DNA of 35,747 nucleotides from Clostridiaceae bacterium. GTDB taxonomy: Bacteria > Bacillota > Clostridia > Saccharofermentanales > DTU023. Shown piece after piece: positions 1 through 7,614 of the stretch (its first letter is position 1; the number at the start of each line of letters is the position of its first letter). The position numbers were made by a program, and so were the translations under genes. The stretch lies in contig JAAZJH010000017.1 of assembly GCA_012800435.1 (NCBI GenBank), positions 1-35,747 on the forward strand, given 5' to 3'. The notes under the pieces were generated by a model. The model worked only from the letters and a program-made list of their open reading frames with translations. It ran no database searches and was not told where the DNA came from.

Positions 1-437
1 GCTAGTGAAATATCCTTGATTTTTGTATAAGGATCGAGATTAAGCCCGATGCGCTTCATAAGCTCACGCGTACGTTCCGCGGCGTCATGCAGATCAATCA
101 GACCGAAGCGTTTCTTATAACGTCCCAAGTAGATGTTTTCCGCAATGGACATCTCGGGAATTTGCACCATTTCCTGGTATACGGTACTGATACCCATGCG
201 GTGGGCATGATCCGGCGATTGAAAGCGGATTTCCTCTCCCTCATAGATGATGGTACCGGACGACGGCGTTTCCGCGCCCGACAATATTTTGATGAGAGTG
301 GATTTGCCCGCACCGTTTTCACCGCATATACAAAGGATTTCTCCACGCTTGAGCGTGACGCTGACATCATTTAGCGCCTCAACTTTTCCGAAGTTTCTAG
401 AAAGGCCTCTAATATCTAATATGACGTCATTTTCCAT
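1..437 (-). CDS. Sugar ABC transporter ATP-binding protein, CUT2 type (partial)
   Basis: N-terminal 145 residues of a sugar-importer ATPase of the RbsA/MglA/XylG type; the rest lies beyond the left edge. The start is ATG at 437, preceded by GAGAGG about 6 bases upstream on the minus strand. Visible are a Walker A motif GENGAGKST (about residues 39-47) and a Q-loop YQE near residue 86 followed by a MSIAENIYLGR stretch typical of this family. The usual protein is about 500 residues with two nucleotide-binding domains; only the first is seen. It is the third minus-strand gene after the frlB-like and frlD-like genes, 82 bases after the latter, so it probably energises uptake of the Amadori compound or sugar they degrade. 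The substrate is inferred from context only. Confidence 0.9.
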   Translation of the reverse strand, partial: MENDVILDIRGLSRNFGKVEALNDVSVTLKRGEILCICGENGAGKSTLIKILSGAETPSSGTIIYEGEEIRFQSPDHAHRMGISTVYQEMVQIPEMSIAENIYLGRYKKRFGLIDLHDAAERTRELMKRIGLNLDPYTKIKDISL

Positions 438-519
438 GCAATACCTCTCGGTTTTATCTGTTTTTTACGTACATTATATAGCGCTCAATGCTCTCAATCG
501 CATTAGCAAGGATCGGTCG

Positions 520-1413
520 TTAAAACGACCCTTCGTGCATACAGGTATAAAGCGCCTGCATATTGCCCTTGTTTATGGCATATCTCACTAAGGAGCGATG
601 ATAGTCCGACTCATCTTCATCCGGAAGTGTCCACTCGATTTGTTTGTCCGGGTTTCTTTGGAGAAGATTAAAATGCTTCTTGCCTAGAAGATAAGTCGTT
701 ATAAATCCCGTTATGAACGCATCTCCCGCGGCCGTCGAATCGACAATCCGAACATCTTGACCAAAGGCTTTCGTAAGATAAAGCTCCCTACCATCATAAA
801 TCATTGCGCCTCTTTTTCCCATGGTGCAAATGACCATCTCGCAACGCCCCGTTCCGACGAGGCGGCGCACGTACGCTTCCAGCTCCTCTAGAGGCCGTTC
901 ACGCCCCGAAAATAGAATATACGTCGAAAATTCGGCCACCTCGACAAGCTTCTCTTCCGTCCACTTGTCGGAGTAATCATACAGAATAGGAATCTGAATG
1001 GCGTTGATCTTGTGAAGTTCAGGGATCATGCAGCCGTAACAGGCCGTATGAACTAAATCTGCCGTACGGATATAATCAAGGATCTCTTCATCTAAGATGA
1101 GAGGATCAGTCCGCACGACACCCAAATCGTTAATGTCGGTAATTGTCCGATCGCCGTTGTTCAACTCAATGCGGCACTTGCCCGTTTCACCCTCTTTAGT
1201 TTGGATATAGCGTGTGTCAACATTTTTGTCGTTTAGAGCCGCTCGAACAAGATCGCCTTCCTCATCGTTGCCGACAACGCCCATGAAAGAAGAACGATAA
1301 CCGAGATATTGGGAAAAGATAGCGACATTGACGCTATTGCCACCGGGAAAACGTTGACCCAGCGTCACATTAATGTCAACGACATTGTCGCCCATTCCGA
1401 TAATGTGTAACAT
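520..1413 (-). CDS. frlD: PfkB-family sugar kinase, fructoselysine 6-kinase-like
   Basis: A 297-residue PfkB/ribokinase-family kinase, probably phosphorylating fructoselysine or a related fructosamine at O6. The N-terminus IIGMGDNVVDI and the substrate loop FPGGNSVNVA match FrlD more than generic fructokinases, as do VHTACYG and the YDYSDKW strand. The C-terminal anion-hole/catalytic motif reads DSTAAGDAFITGF: the catalytic Asp is present but the first Gly of the usual G-A-G-D is Ala. The open frame begins at a TTG (1416), but the next codon is ATG (1413), chosen here, with AGG upstream. It lies about 100 bases downstream of the frlB-like gene on the same strand, pairing the kinase with the deglycase of the same pathway. 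Family certain; exact substrate inferred. Confidence 0.8.
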   Translation of the reverse strand: MLHIIGMGDNVVDINVTLGQRFPGGNSVNVAIFSQYLGYRSSFMGVVGNDEEGDLVRAALNDKNVDTRYIQTKEGETGKCRIELNNGDRTITDINDLGVVRTDPLILDEEILDYIRTADLVHTACYGCMIPELHKINAIQIPILYDYSDKWTEEKLVEVAEFSTYILFSGRERPLEELEAYVRRLVGTGRCEMVICTMGKRGAMIYDGRELYLTKAFGQDVRIVDSTAAGDAFITGFITTYLLGKKHFNLLQRNPDKQIEWTLPDEDESDYHRSLVRYAINKGNMQALYTCMHEGSF

Positions 1414-1520
1414 CAATATCGCCTATCCTGTTCCTTTATCTATCTGCGCTTTTCCGTCGAGGTCGAATCTGTGACAACTACGGCTCTAAATCCGTACTAC
1501 TTACCTTACAAAACAACAGA

Positions 1521-2534
1521 TTAATAATCAAACTGCCTGTAATAGCGACGCGTAGTCAGCGGATGATTGCGCTCATGCTCCAGATGGCGGCTTAAACGCT
1601 CAAGCAAAGAGTAAATAATCATTGGGGACAGAAGTTTCCTGTCCTTGAAATCGTCGAACGGCAGATCCACGGTTTCGGTGTCAAAAACAGTAACGTGTTC
1701 AGTAATATGTTTAGCAAAACGGAGGAGACGATCGGTAAGAGGTCTTGCCTCGTCATCGCCTTGGAGGACGAGCATGACGGTATCGTCCTCGACCAACTCC
1801 AACGTGCCGTGGAAGAATTCCGCGGAATGAATCGATTTCGTGCGGATCCATTGCATCTCTTCCAAAATGCACATCGCGTAGTCGTAGGCTTCACCCCACA
1901 TCATGCCGGCGCCGGCGACCATTATCCAAGTTTCGTCTTTGTAGGCTTTCGCAAATTTCTCAGCTGTCGCATCGTACTGCTCTTTGCCCTTGATCAAGTA
2001 TGGCGTGATCGACTCGAGCTTCTCCATCCATGCATCATAATCGGCGAGCAGACCCTCGCGATAGCAAAGGCGCGCCAACAACATGTACATGAAGAGATAA
2101 ATGGCCTCGCCTAAGTGATCATCTTCAGCGTAACTTTGGACAATGTAATCGGCATGCTCGTAGATCGGCGTATCCGGATTGGAAACATAGACGAACGTGC
2201 GCGCGCCGTGATCCTGACAGAACTTGGCCGCCTGTAAAATTTCCTTCGTTGTCCCGCTTCGAGTTGAGAAGATACACACTGAATCTTTGTTAAAACGTCT
2301 ATTTTTCCTCGTCATGAATTCCGAGGCGATTTCAACGTGAGATTCTATGTCTGTTTCAGAATCAAGCCAATACTTAATCGGCAATGCGTGGGCAAAGGTT
2401 CCTCCCGTGCCGATAAAAAACAAATTTGAATAGCCGGCGTCAAAGATTTCATCGACTGCCTTCTCAATGCCTCCACGCATCCCAAGCGCATCACCGACCA
2501 TTTTTTCAAATCGTGGAACGTTAAAATTTAACAT
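1521..2534 (-). CDS. frlB: SIS-domain sugar isomerase, fructoselysine-6-phosphate deglycase-like
   Basis: A 337-residue protein with two SIS (sugar isomerase) domains, resembling FrlB, which splits fructoselysine 6-phosphate into glucose 6-phosphate and lysine. The first SIS domain has FFIGTGGTFAHALP (about residues 38-52) and STRSGTTKEIL (about 89-100). The second contains AGAGMMWGEAYDYA and the SAEFFHGTLELVE stretch carrying the family's catalytic-region Glu and His. The C-terminus, ERNHPLTTRRYYRQFDY, closely parallels the E. coli FrlB C-terminus (hNPDxRRYY). Start ATG at 2534 follows AGGAGG by about 6 bases. It is first in the minus-strand catabolic unit and divergent from a GntR/UTRA regulator. 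A related fructosamine or amino-sugar deglycase is the main alternative. Confidence 0.82.
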   Translation of the reverse strand: MLNFNVPRFEKMVGDALGMRGGIEKAVDEIFDAGYSNLFFIGTGGTFAHALPIKYWLDSETDIESHVEIASEFMTRKNRRFNKDSVCIFSTRSGTTKEILQAAKFCQDHGARTFVYVSNPDTPIYEHADYIVQSYAEDDHLGEAIYLFMYMLLARLCYREGLLADYDAWMEKLESITPYLIKGKEQYDATAEKFAKAYKDETWIMVAGAGMMWGEAYDYAMCILEEMQWIRTKSIHSAEFFHGTLELVEDDTVMLVLQGDDEARPLTDRLLRFAKHITEHVTVFDTETVDLPFDDFKDRKLLSPMIIYSLLERLSRHLEHERNHPLTTRRYYRQFDY

Positions 2535-2561
2535 TAAAGCCTCCTTTATTCTGCATTGTTA

Positions 2562-2573
2562 TAGAACTTTCTA
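2562..2573. promoter_or_regulatory. Candidate operator at the frlB-like transcription start
   Basis: TAGAACTTTCTA is an inverted repeat (TAGAA-CT-TTCTA) lying over the predicted start point of the catabolic promoter. The same AGAA-NN-TTCT core recurs at 2756-2765 upstream of the divergent GntR-type regulator gene. Placement fits repression by that regulator; binding is inferred. Confidence 0.5.
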
Positions 2574-2577
2574 GTAC

Positions 2578-2607
2578 AATGTAGCACATTTTAATACCAC
2601 AGGTCAA
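2578..2607 (-). promoter_or_regulatory. Promoter of the frlB-frlD-ABC unit
   Basis: On the minus strand, TTGACC (2602-2607) is followed after 18 bases by TACATT (2578-2583), preceded by TG one base away (extended -10). Transcription would begin near 2571, about 37 bases before the frlB-like start. Confidence 0.6.
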
Positions 2608-2755
2608 ATTCACGGTAAATATCTTGCAAAAAGAATCGTTTTTTGTTCCTATTTCCCTTCAATGCATCTTCTTTTATCCGGATTTACATAGTAATGAGTG
2701 ACCCCTTTTGAATAAGAAAACATGTATTTAATTTATATGATAGGATGATGTTCAG

Positions 2756-2765
2756 AGAATGTTCT
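2756..2765. promoter_or_regulatory. Second copy of the candidate operator core
   Basis: AGAATGTTCT repeats the AGAA-NN-TTCT core seen at 2562-2573. It lies 40 bases upstream of the TTG start of the GntR-type regulator, so it could serve autoregulation. Confidence 0.4.
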
Positions 2766-2805
2766 ATTGCTTTTATATCCTATATAAAGTATTGGAGGTG
2801 TTAGT

Positions 2806-3546
2806 TTGTCTGTAAAAGATGAAAAAAATAATGTGCTGAATGATCTTTCACCTATTCCTCTATATATGCAGTTGAAAAAAGATATCAGTGAAAAGATTAT
2901 GAATGGAACGTTGCCTTACGGATCCAAGTTGCCAAGTGAAATTGAGATTGCCCATCAATACGGTATTAGCAGAAATACGGTGCGCACATCGCTTTGCAAA
3001 CTGGCAGACGAGGGTTTTCTAGTGCGAAAACAGGGTAAGGGTACTTTTGTCCGTCATCGCATTGTGTCCGAAAACATCTCTACAAACATCAGCTTTACGG
3101 AAGCGTGTGAAGCAAATGACATCGTGCCTGACCACCGCCTCTTGACGTTCGCGTTGCAGCCGGCGAACGAGCAAGATATACAAGAGCTAAAACTTAAGCC
3201 CGGTGATAAGGTCATTTTTATTGAGCGTGTTTTGCTCGGAGATAATGTGCCGGTAATCCTTGACCGCATGTTTCTTCACCCGAAATATGTTTCGCTGATG
3301 AATGAAGATCTTGAAGGCGTCTCGCTTTACAGCACGCTGTCAAGGCTGTTCGGTATAACCATGCATCGATCGCATAAAACAATTCAACTCGGATTTGCGG
3401 ATGAACGCGAAGCCCTGTACCTTCAGATTAAGAGAGGCGACCCCGTTTTGCTCATGACGGAAACGATTTTTGATGAAAACGGTGATCCGATCCATCACAC
3501 AAAGCAGACGATCTTAGGCGACCGATACAAATACAAAGTTTATTAA
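2806..3546 (+). CDS. GntR-family (HutC/UTRA) transcriptional regulator
   Basis: A 246-residue GntR regulator of the HutC subfamily. The N-terminal winged helix spans about residues 17-82 (IPLYMQLKKDI, PSEIEIAHQYGISRNTVR, GKGTFV). The C-terminal UTRA effector domain covers about 95-243. Length is normal for the family. The start is TTG at 2806, fixed by GGAGGTG 5 bases upstream; no in-frame ATG precedes it. It is divergent from the frlB/frlD unit and shares its intergenic region, where two similar palindromes occur, so it probably senses a phosphorylated Amadori intermediate and represses that unit, like FrlR. The effector is not visible in the sequence. Confidence 0.85.
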   Translation: MSVKDEKNNVLNDLSPIPLYMQLKKDISEKIMNGTLPYGSKLPSEIEIAHQYGISRNTVRTSLCKLADEGFLVRKQGKGTFVRHRIVSENISTNISFTEACEANDIVPDHRLLTFALQPANEQDIQELKLKPGDKVIFIERVLLGDNVPVILDRMFLHPKYVSLMNEDLEGVSLYSTLSRLFGITMHRSHKTIQLGFADEREALYLQIKRGDPVLLMTETIFDENGDPIHHTKQTILGDRYKYKVY

Positions 3547-3563
3547 GGCCCGTTGGCCTGCCG

Positions 3564-5723
3564 CTAATCATAAGACCGCGTTTGCATGTAGTCTCTGTAT
3601 GGCTTGACGAGCGCTTTCCAGGTGTCATCCGAAATCAGATCGAGATAATAATCGCAATCAAGTACAAGTTCAGCTGTCTGAAAACGCAGCATTACTTCCC
3701 GATTGACGCGGGAAACGTAAAGATCCTCCGGGATGTCCAGCGAAGCGCCATCGTGGAGCGTAAACTCGTTGGTGAGCGCGTCATACTTGCCGTAGTCGGT
3801 GATCCAGCTTTTTCCTAAAAGACAAACGAGTCCTTCCGCGTCAGAGAAGATATCGCGACCGGAAAGGAGACGCGATTCATAGGGGACACCCATATAATTG
3901 TAAATCGTCGGAAGAATATCCAAACTGCAACAATATTTGTCGACCTGTTCGGGCTCAATACCTTCATGATAAAAAAGCAGAACGCTCTTGTAGACATCAA
4001 ACGTTTCATCGAGGGAATGGCCTGCAATTTCTTCATATGTGCTGTGGCGGATTCCGTAGGGGTGATGATCCGGATTCAGCACGATAAGCGTCCGATCCAT
4101 GATGCCGGCCTCTTGAAGCCGCTCAATAAGTGTTTGCATTGCCAGCTCGACTTCATAGTTGCACGCTAAATAGGCACGGGCCTCGTTAGAAATATCCCCG
4201 GGATATACATTCCAGTGTCGTTCTGACATTGCGTTGCCGAACTGAGAGTACGGCATATGTCCGCTGACGGTTAGATAGTAGACGTGAAACGGCTCTTTGT
4301 CGATAAATTCCGGCGTCGTTTTCTCGATCATTTCGTTATCGGATTTCGGCCAAAGCGGCTCCAGATCAAGACCGTTCCCGATCCCCCGGTAGGTATAACC
4401 CAAATTCGGATGCGACACGTCGCGCTCATAATATGTCCACGTATGGTCATGCCATGCATAGGTGTTGTAGCCGAGGCGTTTAAAGAAATTTCCAGGCGCG
4501 TAAGACATGTCATTGCCGGCAGACTGTACGAGCGACCAAACGCCCTGTTTCGGGATCATTCCGCAAAGTCCGGCGTACTCGCCGTCTAACGTCGATACCG
4601 ACCACATCGGATTGTAATAGTTTGTGAATTGAATGCCTTCTTTGTACATTTTGTAAAGCGTCGGCGTCAGCACAGGATCGATACAGTAAGGCGAGAAGCT
4701 TTCCGCCGAGATAAAGATCAGGTTAAACCCTTTCCCCCGCCCCGTATGATCGTTCATGTACGTCGGGGCTGTTTTCGAGAAGGCATCATCGAGATACCTC
4801 GCTTGGTCTTCCCTCGTCGCAGGCTGCAACAGGCGATCATCCGGAAACGTGTAACCCTCCAAACGCTTCTCAAAATCAATTGGCCAGACCTGCGGGTCAT
4901 ACGTTGTCTGTTGCGACGGATTCGTTGCCGGGTCTGTTGGCTGAGTGACCGATGTGTCATTGACTGTCGGCAGCGTCATTTCTATATCTTCATCCGTTCG
5001 TACCAAAGTATCGTCCGGAAGGACGGGCGGCGACAGAAAGCGTCGAATGTCGATTTCGATCGCTGTCATAACGCCAAACTGATGCGAACCTAGCAACAGT
5101 TCATTGTGGTGGAAATAGTTTTGCCAAGGGCTGTTATAAGAACGGTTAAACGCCATGGATACAATCGAAAGGCCGAAGAGCAATACACTGCATCCGAGAC
5201 CGGTCAGAGCCTTTTTCCAGCCGGAGACGTTTTGAAATTCCTCAATTGGCCGACGCTTATACAGATATATGAAAAATAAGATCGATGGCAAAAGCAGAAA
5301 TAGGATGGTCGGTATGTTCATCGCTATTTTCAGAAAAATATCTCCGATAAACTCAGCGACCTGTCCGCTGCGCTCAAGAGAGTAGACGATAAAGAACGTT
5401 CTGAAAAACTTGTAATAAACGAGTTGCGCTGAATAGATGATCGAAAAAGAGACAATGGCGATGCTATAAAGAACTCTCGCAACCTTTGGAGGAAAGAAGC
5501 TGACGACGGATACAATCCCGGCGGAGCGAGCAAGTGCAAAAAAGGCAGCGTGCAGCAAACCGATGTTAAATAACGGACGGAGAATCGTCAGACGAAAAAC
5601 GATTTCGCAGATCATCTGAGCTCCGAAAAGAATGAGCGTTAACAAAAAGGCGCTCTTAATCGGGGGAGAATCGAAAGCATCGAGAAAACGACGCATACGC
5701 GTTTTAGGAGAATTTTCAGCCAT
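3564..5723 (-). CDS. LtaS-family membrane phosphoglycerol transferase/sulfatase-like protein
   Basis: A 719-residue alkaline-phosphatase-superfamily protein with an N-terminal block of about five hydrophobic helices (roughly residues 22-210), a Pro/Thr-rich linker, and an extracellular catalytic domain. Active-site features match lipoteichoic acid synthases: ISAESF (metal-ligand Glu), a Thr nucleophile at about residue 378 in STLDGEY, WHDHTWTYYERD, TVSGHMPY and NPDHHPYG. A longer in-frame extension to a TTG at 5783 exists, but ATG 5723 lies one base after the stop of the upstream lipoprotein gene, suggesting coupled translation. It would polymerise or transfer glycerol phosphate on the outer face of the membrane; another cell-envelope phosphotransferase role is possible. 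It converges with the GntR regulator 17 bases away. Confidence 0.85.
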   Translation of the reverse strand: MAENSPKTRMRRFLDAFDSPPIKSAFLLTLILFGAQMICEIVFRLTILRPLFNIGLLHAAFFALARSAGIVSVVSFFPPKVARVLYSIAIVSFSIIYSAQLVYYKFFRTFFIVYSLERSGQVAEFIGDIFLKIAMNIPTILFLLLPSILFFIYLYKRRPIEEFQNVSGWKKALTGLGCSVLLFGLSIVSMAFNRSYNSPWQNYFHHNELLLGSHQFGVMTAIEIDIRRFLSPPVLPDDTLVRTDEDIEMTLPTVNDTSVTQPTDPATNPSQQTTYDPQVWPIDFEKRLEGYTFPDDRLLQPATREDQARYLDDAFSKTAPTYMNDHTGRGKGFNLIFISAESFSPYCIDPVLTPTLYKMYKEGIQFTNYYNPMWSVSTLDGEYAGLCGMIPKQGVWSLVQSAGNDMSYAPGNFFKRLGYNTYAWHDHTWTYYERDVSHPNLGYTYRGIGNGLDLEPLWPKSDNEMIEKTTPEFIDKEPFHVYYLTVSGHMPYSQFGNAMSERHWNVYPGDISNEARAYLACNYEVELAMQTLIERLQEAGIMDRTLIVLNPDHHPYGIRHSTYEEIAGHSLDETFDVYKSVLLFYHEGIEPEQVDKYCCSLDILPTIYNYMGVPYESRLLSGRDIFSDAEGLVCLLGKSWITDYGKYDALTNEFTLHDGASLDIPEDLYVSRVNREVMLRFQTAELVLDCDYYLDLISDDTWKALVKPYRDYMQTRSYD

Positions 5724-5724
5724 A

Positions 5725-7203
5725 TTATCTAGACGACTTTTTACCGTCACGCCATGCGACATCGGCGGGAACTTTTGCTTCAACCATTTGTACGCTATCG
5801 TCGCTTAAAACCCAATCTTCGCGGAAGGCGCCCACGGCTTTGTGTTCGGCATCGCTGTGTCCCTTTAAGCCGAAAGATCTGAAATCATCAACACTGGAAC
5901 GATCGTACATGATGTTCTCGACGACATACATCAGGTATAGTGTCGCCTGCTCTTGTTGACCTGGCGATACGGCAGATTTGTACGGTGTCACCGACATACA
6001 CGTACCATTGATCTTGATTTTTACCAGAATTGCGACAAAATTGTCAGAGCGGTCATTTTCATGGTAGCCGTAATACACTCGGGTCACACCGTGTGTCTCC
6101 TCATAGTTCCACACGCTTAACGGTTCACCGGCACTCGCGTCCTCGTTCCAGTAATTCTGCTTAAGACGAAGCGCGATATCATCTTCCATCTCTGCTTCAA
6201 TCGTCTTAAATAACGGCATAAGATCGATGCCGTCGAGATTGCGAGGATAATCTTTAAGGCCAACGACTTCAAACGTTTTAGTCATCGGGGAGAGCTTTAC
6301 GCCATTCTCGGCAAACCATGTCTCGTCGATCTCGCACCGAACCGTCACGCGATCGCCGTTAGAAAGCTGATCGTCCGGCTCCGCTGTGAATTGAAGCGGA
6401 GGCTGTGCTGCCGTTTTCTGATCTACCCAATCTGCCGGAAGACGCGTCGTATCGAACGAAATCGTACCGTTGTCCGAGACACCGTTAAACATCAATACAA
6501 GGTTTTCAAAAGGATTGACCGTCTTAGGCTCAGGGAGACCCTCTACCGTAAAATTAAGAGTTGTTTCTGCGGCAATCCTGCCTGCCGATGTCAACGCTCG
6601 GTTGTCTGGAATCACGTGAAGGATGACGGTATCGCCGTTTGAAAGCTTCGTGGACGGGCTTAAGAAATCAAACGCAAAATCGTCTTTAAAATGTTGAATT
6701 TCACCAGAAAGCGCCACTTCCGCCTCGCCGACGCCGTTATAGCCTTTGAACGTTAATTTCACCGAATCTTCTACATGAATCCTCGCTGCTTCGGAAAGAT
6801 TCCGAACGGTGTAAACAAACGATGTATTTTTGAAACGAATGCCTGCCGCTTTAGCGAGCGCTTCGTCAAAGGATGCGCGAATTTCTACGGTATCGCCATT
6901 CCTAAGCGTAGTAGTCGTTTTGGCCGTATACGACAACGTCGCGAGCGCCGCCTCATACATGAACGCGCGTTTGAGCCCTTTTTCATCACCGTCTTTCAGC
7001 GCATCCATTTTTTCACGCACCATGGCCTGCGTGCGCTCTCGATTCGTTTTAAGTTCGAGCGTGCCATAGCCGTTGGCGCCGCTCACATGAATGGACGCCA
7101 GCTCCCGCACATCGATTGAACTCCCGGCACAACCGAACGCCACCGTCATCAAGGACGCGATGAGAACAATAACGGAAATAACGATGATACTCTTGCGTTG
7201 CAT
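5725..7203 (-). CDS. Putative lipoprotein with repeated NGD-type extracellular domains
   Basis: A 492-residue secreted protein of unknown function. A signal peptide with a hydrophobic core (about residues 6-24) ends at VAFGC, a plausible lipobox with Cys25. The body has three related domains of about 100 residues, each with a strand ending in LxNGDtV (near residues 102, 194 and 281) and closing with FxV-x-x-L/GL. A distinct C-terminal domain of about 170 residues follows. Similar NGDTV domains occur in Clostridia in envelope proteins, from memory. Start ATG 7203 follows GAGGT by about 8 bases. It lies one base upstream of the LtaS-like gene on the same strand, suggesting a joint cell-envelope role. 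Confidence 0.65.
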   Translation of the reverse strand: MQRKSIIVISVIVLIASLMTVAFGCAGSSIDVRELASIHVSGANGYGTLELKTNRERTQAMVREKMDALKDGDEKGLKRAFMYEAALATLSYTAKTTTTLRNGDTVEIRASFDEALAKAAGIRFKNTSFVYTVRNLSEAARIHVEDSVKLTFKGYNGVGEAEVALSGEIQHFKDDFAFDFLSPSTKLSNGDTVILHVIPDNRALTSAGRIAAETTLNFTVEGLPEPKTVNPFENLVLMFNGVSDNGTISFDTTRLPADWVDQKTAAQPPLQFTAEPDDQLSNGDRVTVRCEIDETWFAENGVKLSPMTKTFEVVGLKDYPRNLDGIDLMPLFKTIEAEMEDDIALRLKQNYWNEDASAGEPLSVWNYEETHGVTRVYYGYHENDRSDNFVAILVKIKINGTCMSVTPYKSAVSPGQQEQATLYLMYVVENIMYDRSSVDDFRSFGLKGHSDAEHKAVGAFREDWVLSDDSVQMVEAKVPADVAWRDGKKSSR

Positions 7204-7377
7204 GCTTTTTTACCTCGAAAAGCGTTTGTTTTGCGCATGTCAATTTCGTGTCCGTCTAGTTTACATTATTTTTGCATTCTTTTCAGCATTTTCAAGATAC
7301 ACTGGTAAACTAGTGATGTATGAAGTGACTTTTCGGCAGCCGCGAGCCTTGTTGCATTGACGGCTCGAAAATTGCAG

Positions 7378-7533
7378 GACTATGCCGCATTGTCGATCCG
7401 AAACGGAATACTGCTAAACAATATCGCATTGTCGATAAGGAACCGGAAACTGTCGGACTATACCACATTCTCGATCCGGAAACGAAAATCACCGGATCAT
7501 GCCGCATTGTCGATAAGGAATCCGTATTCCTGT
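7378..7533. repeat. Four tandem copies of a 39-bp unit
   Basis: Imperfect direct repeats with exact 39-base spacing: the core GCATTGTCGAT or a near match begins at 7387, 7426, 7465 (ACATTCTCGAT) and 7504. Alternate copies resemble each other (GATCCG versus GATAAGGA after the core), suggesting growth by duplication of a 78-bp pair. The array fills most of the 411-base gap between the divergent lipoprotein and addA genes. Weak reading frames cross it on both strands, but neither has a ribosome-binding site. Confidence 0.85.
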
Positions 7534-7614
7534 ATCGAATCGGCCGACGAATCTGCAAGAATGTCCTTAACGACTTGAATTTATCACTGGAATGTATCTC
7601 GGAGAAAAGAGCGC

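Noticed and set aside
3547-3563. GGCC-CGTT-GGCC as a terminator between the convergent regulator and LtaS-like genes
   Set aside because: The stem is only four pairs and is not followed by a T run.
5724-5783. Longer N-terminus of the LtaS-like protein
   Set aside because: It would begin at TTG with no ribosome-binding site and overlap the upstream lipoprotein gene; ATG 5723 fits better.
7310-7578. Open frames on both strands across the 39-bp array (73 and 82 codons)
   Set aside because: The frames exist because the unit is divisible by three and lacks stops. There is no ribosome-binding site, and the plus-strand frame opens at a TTG.
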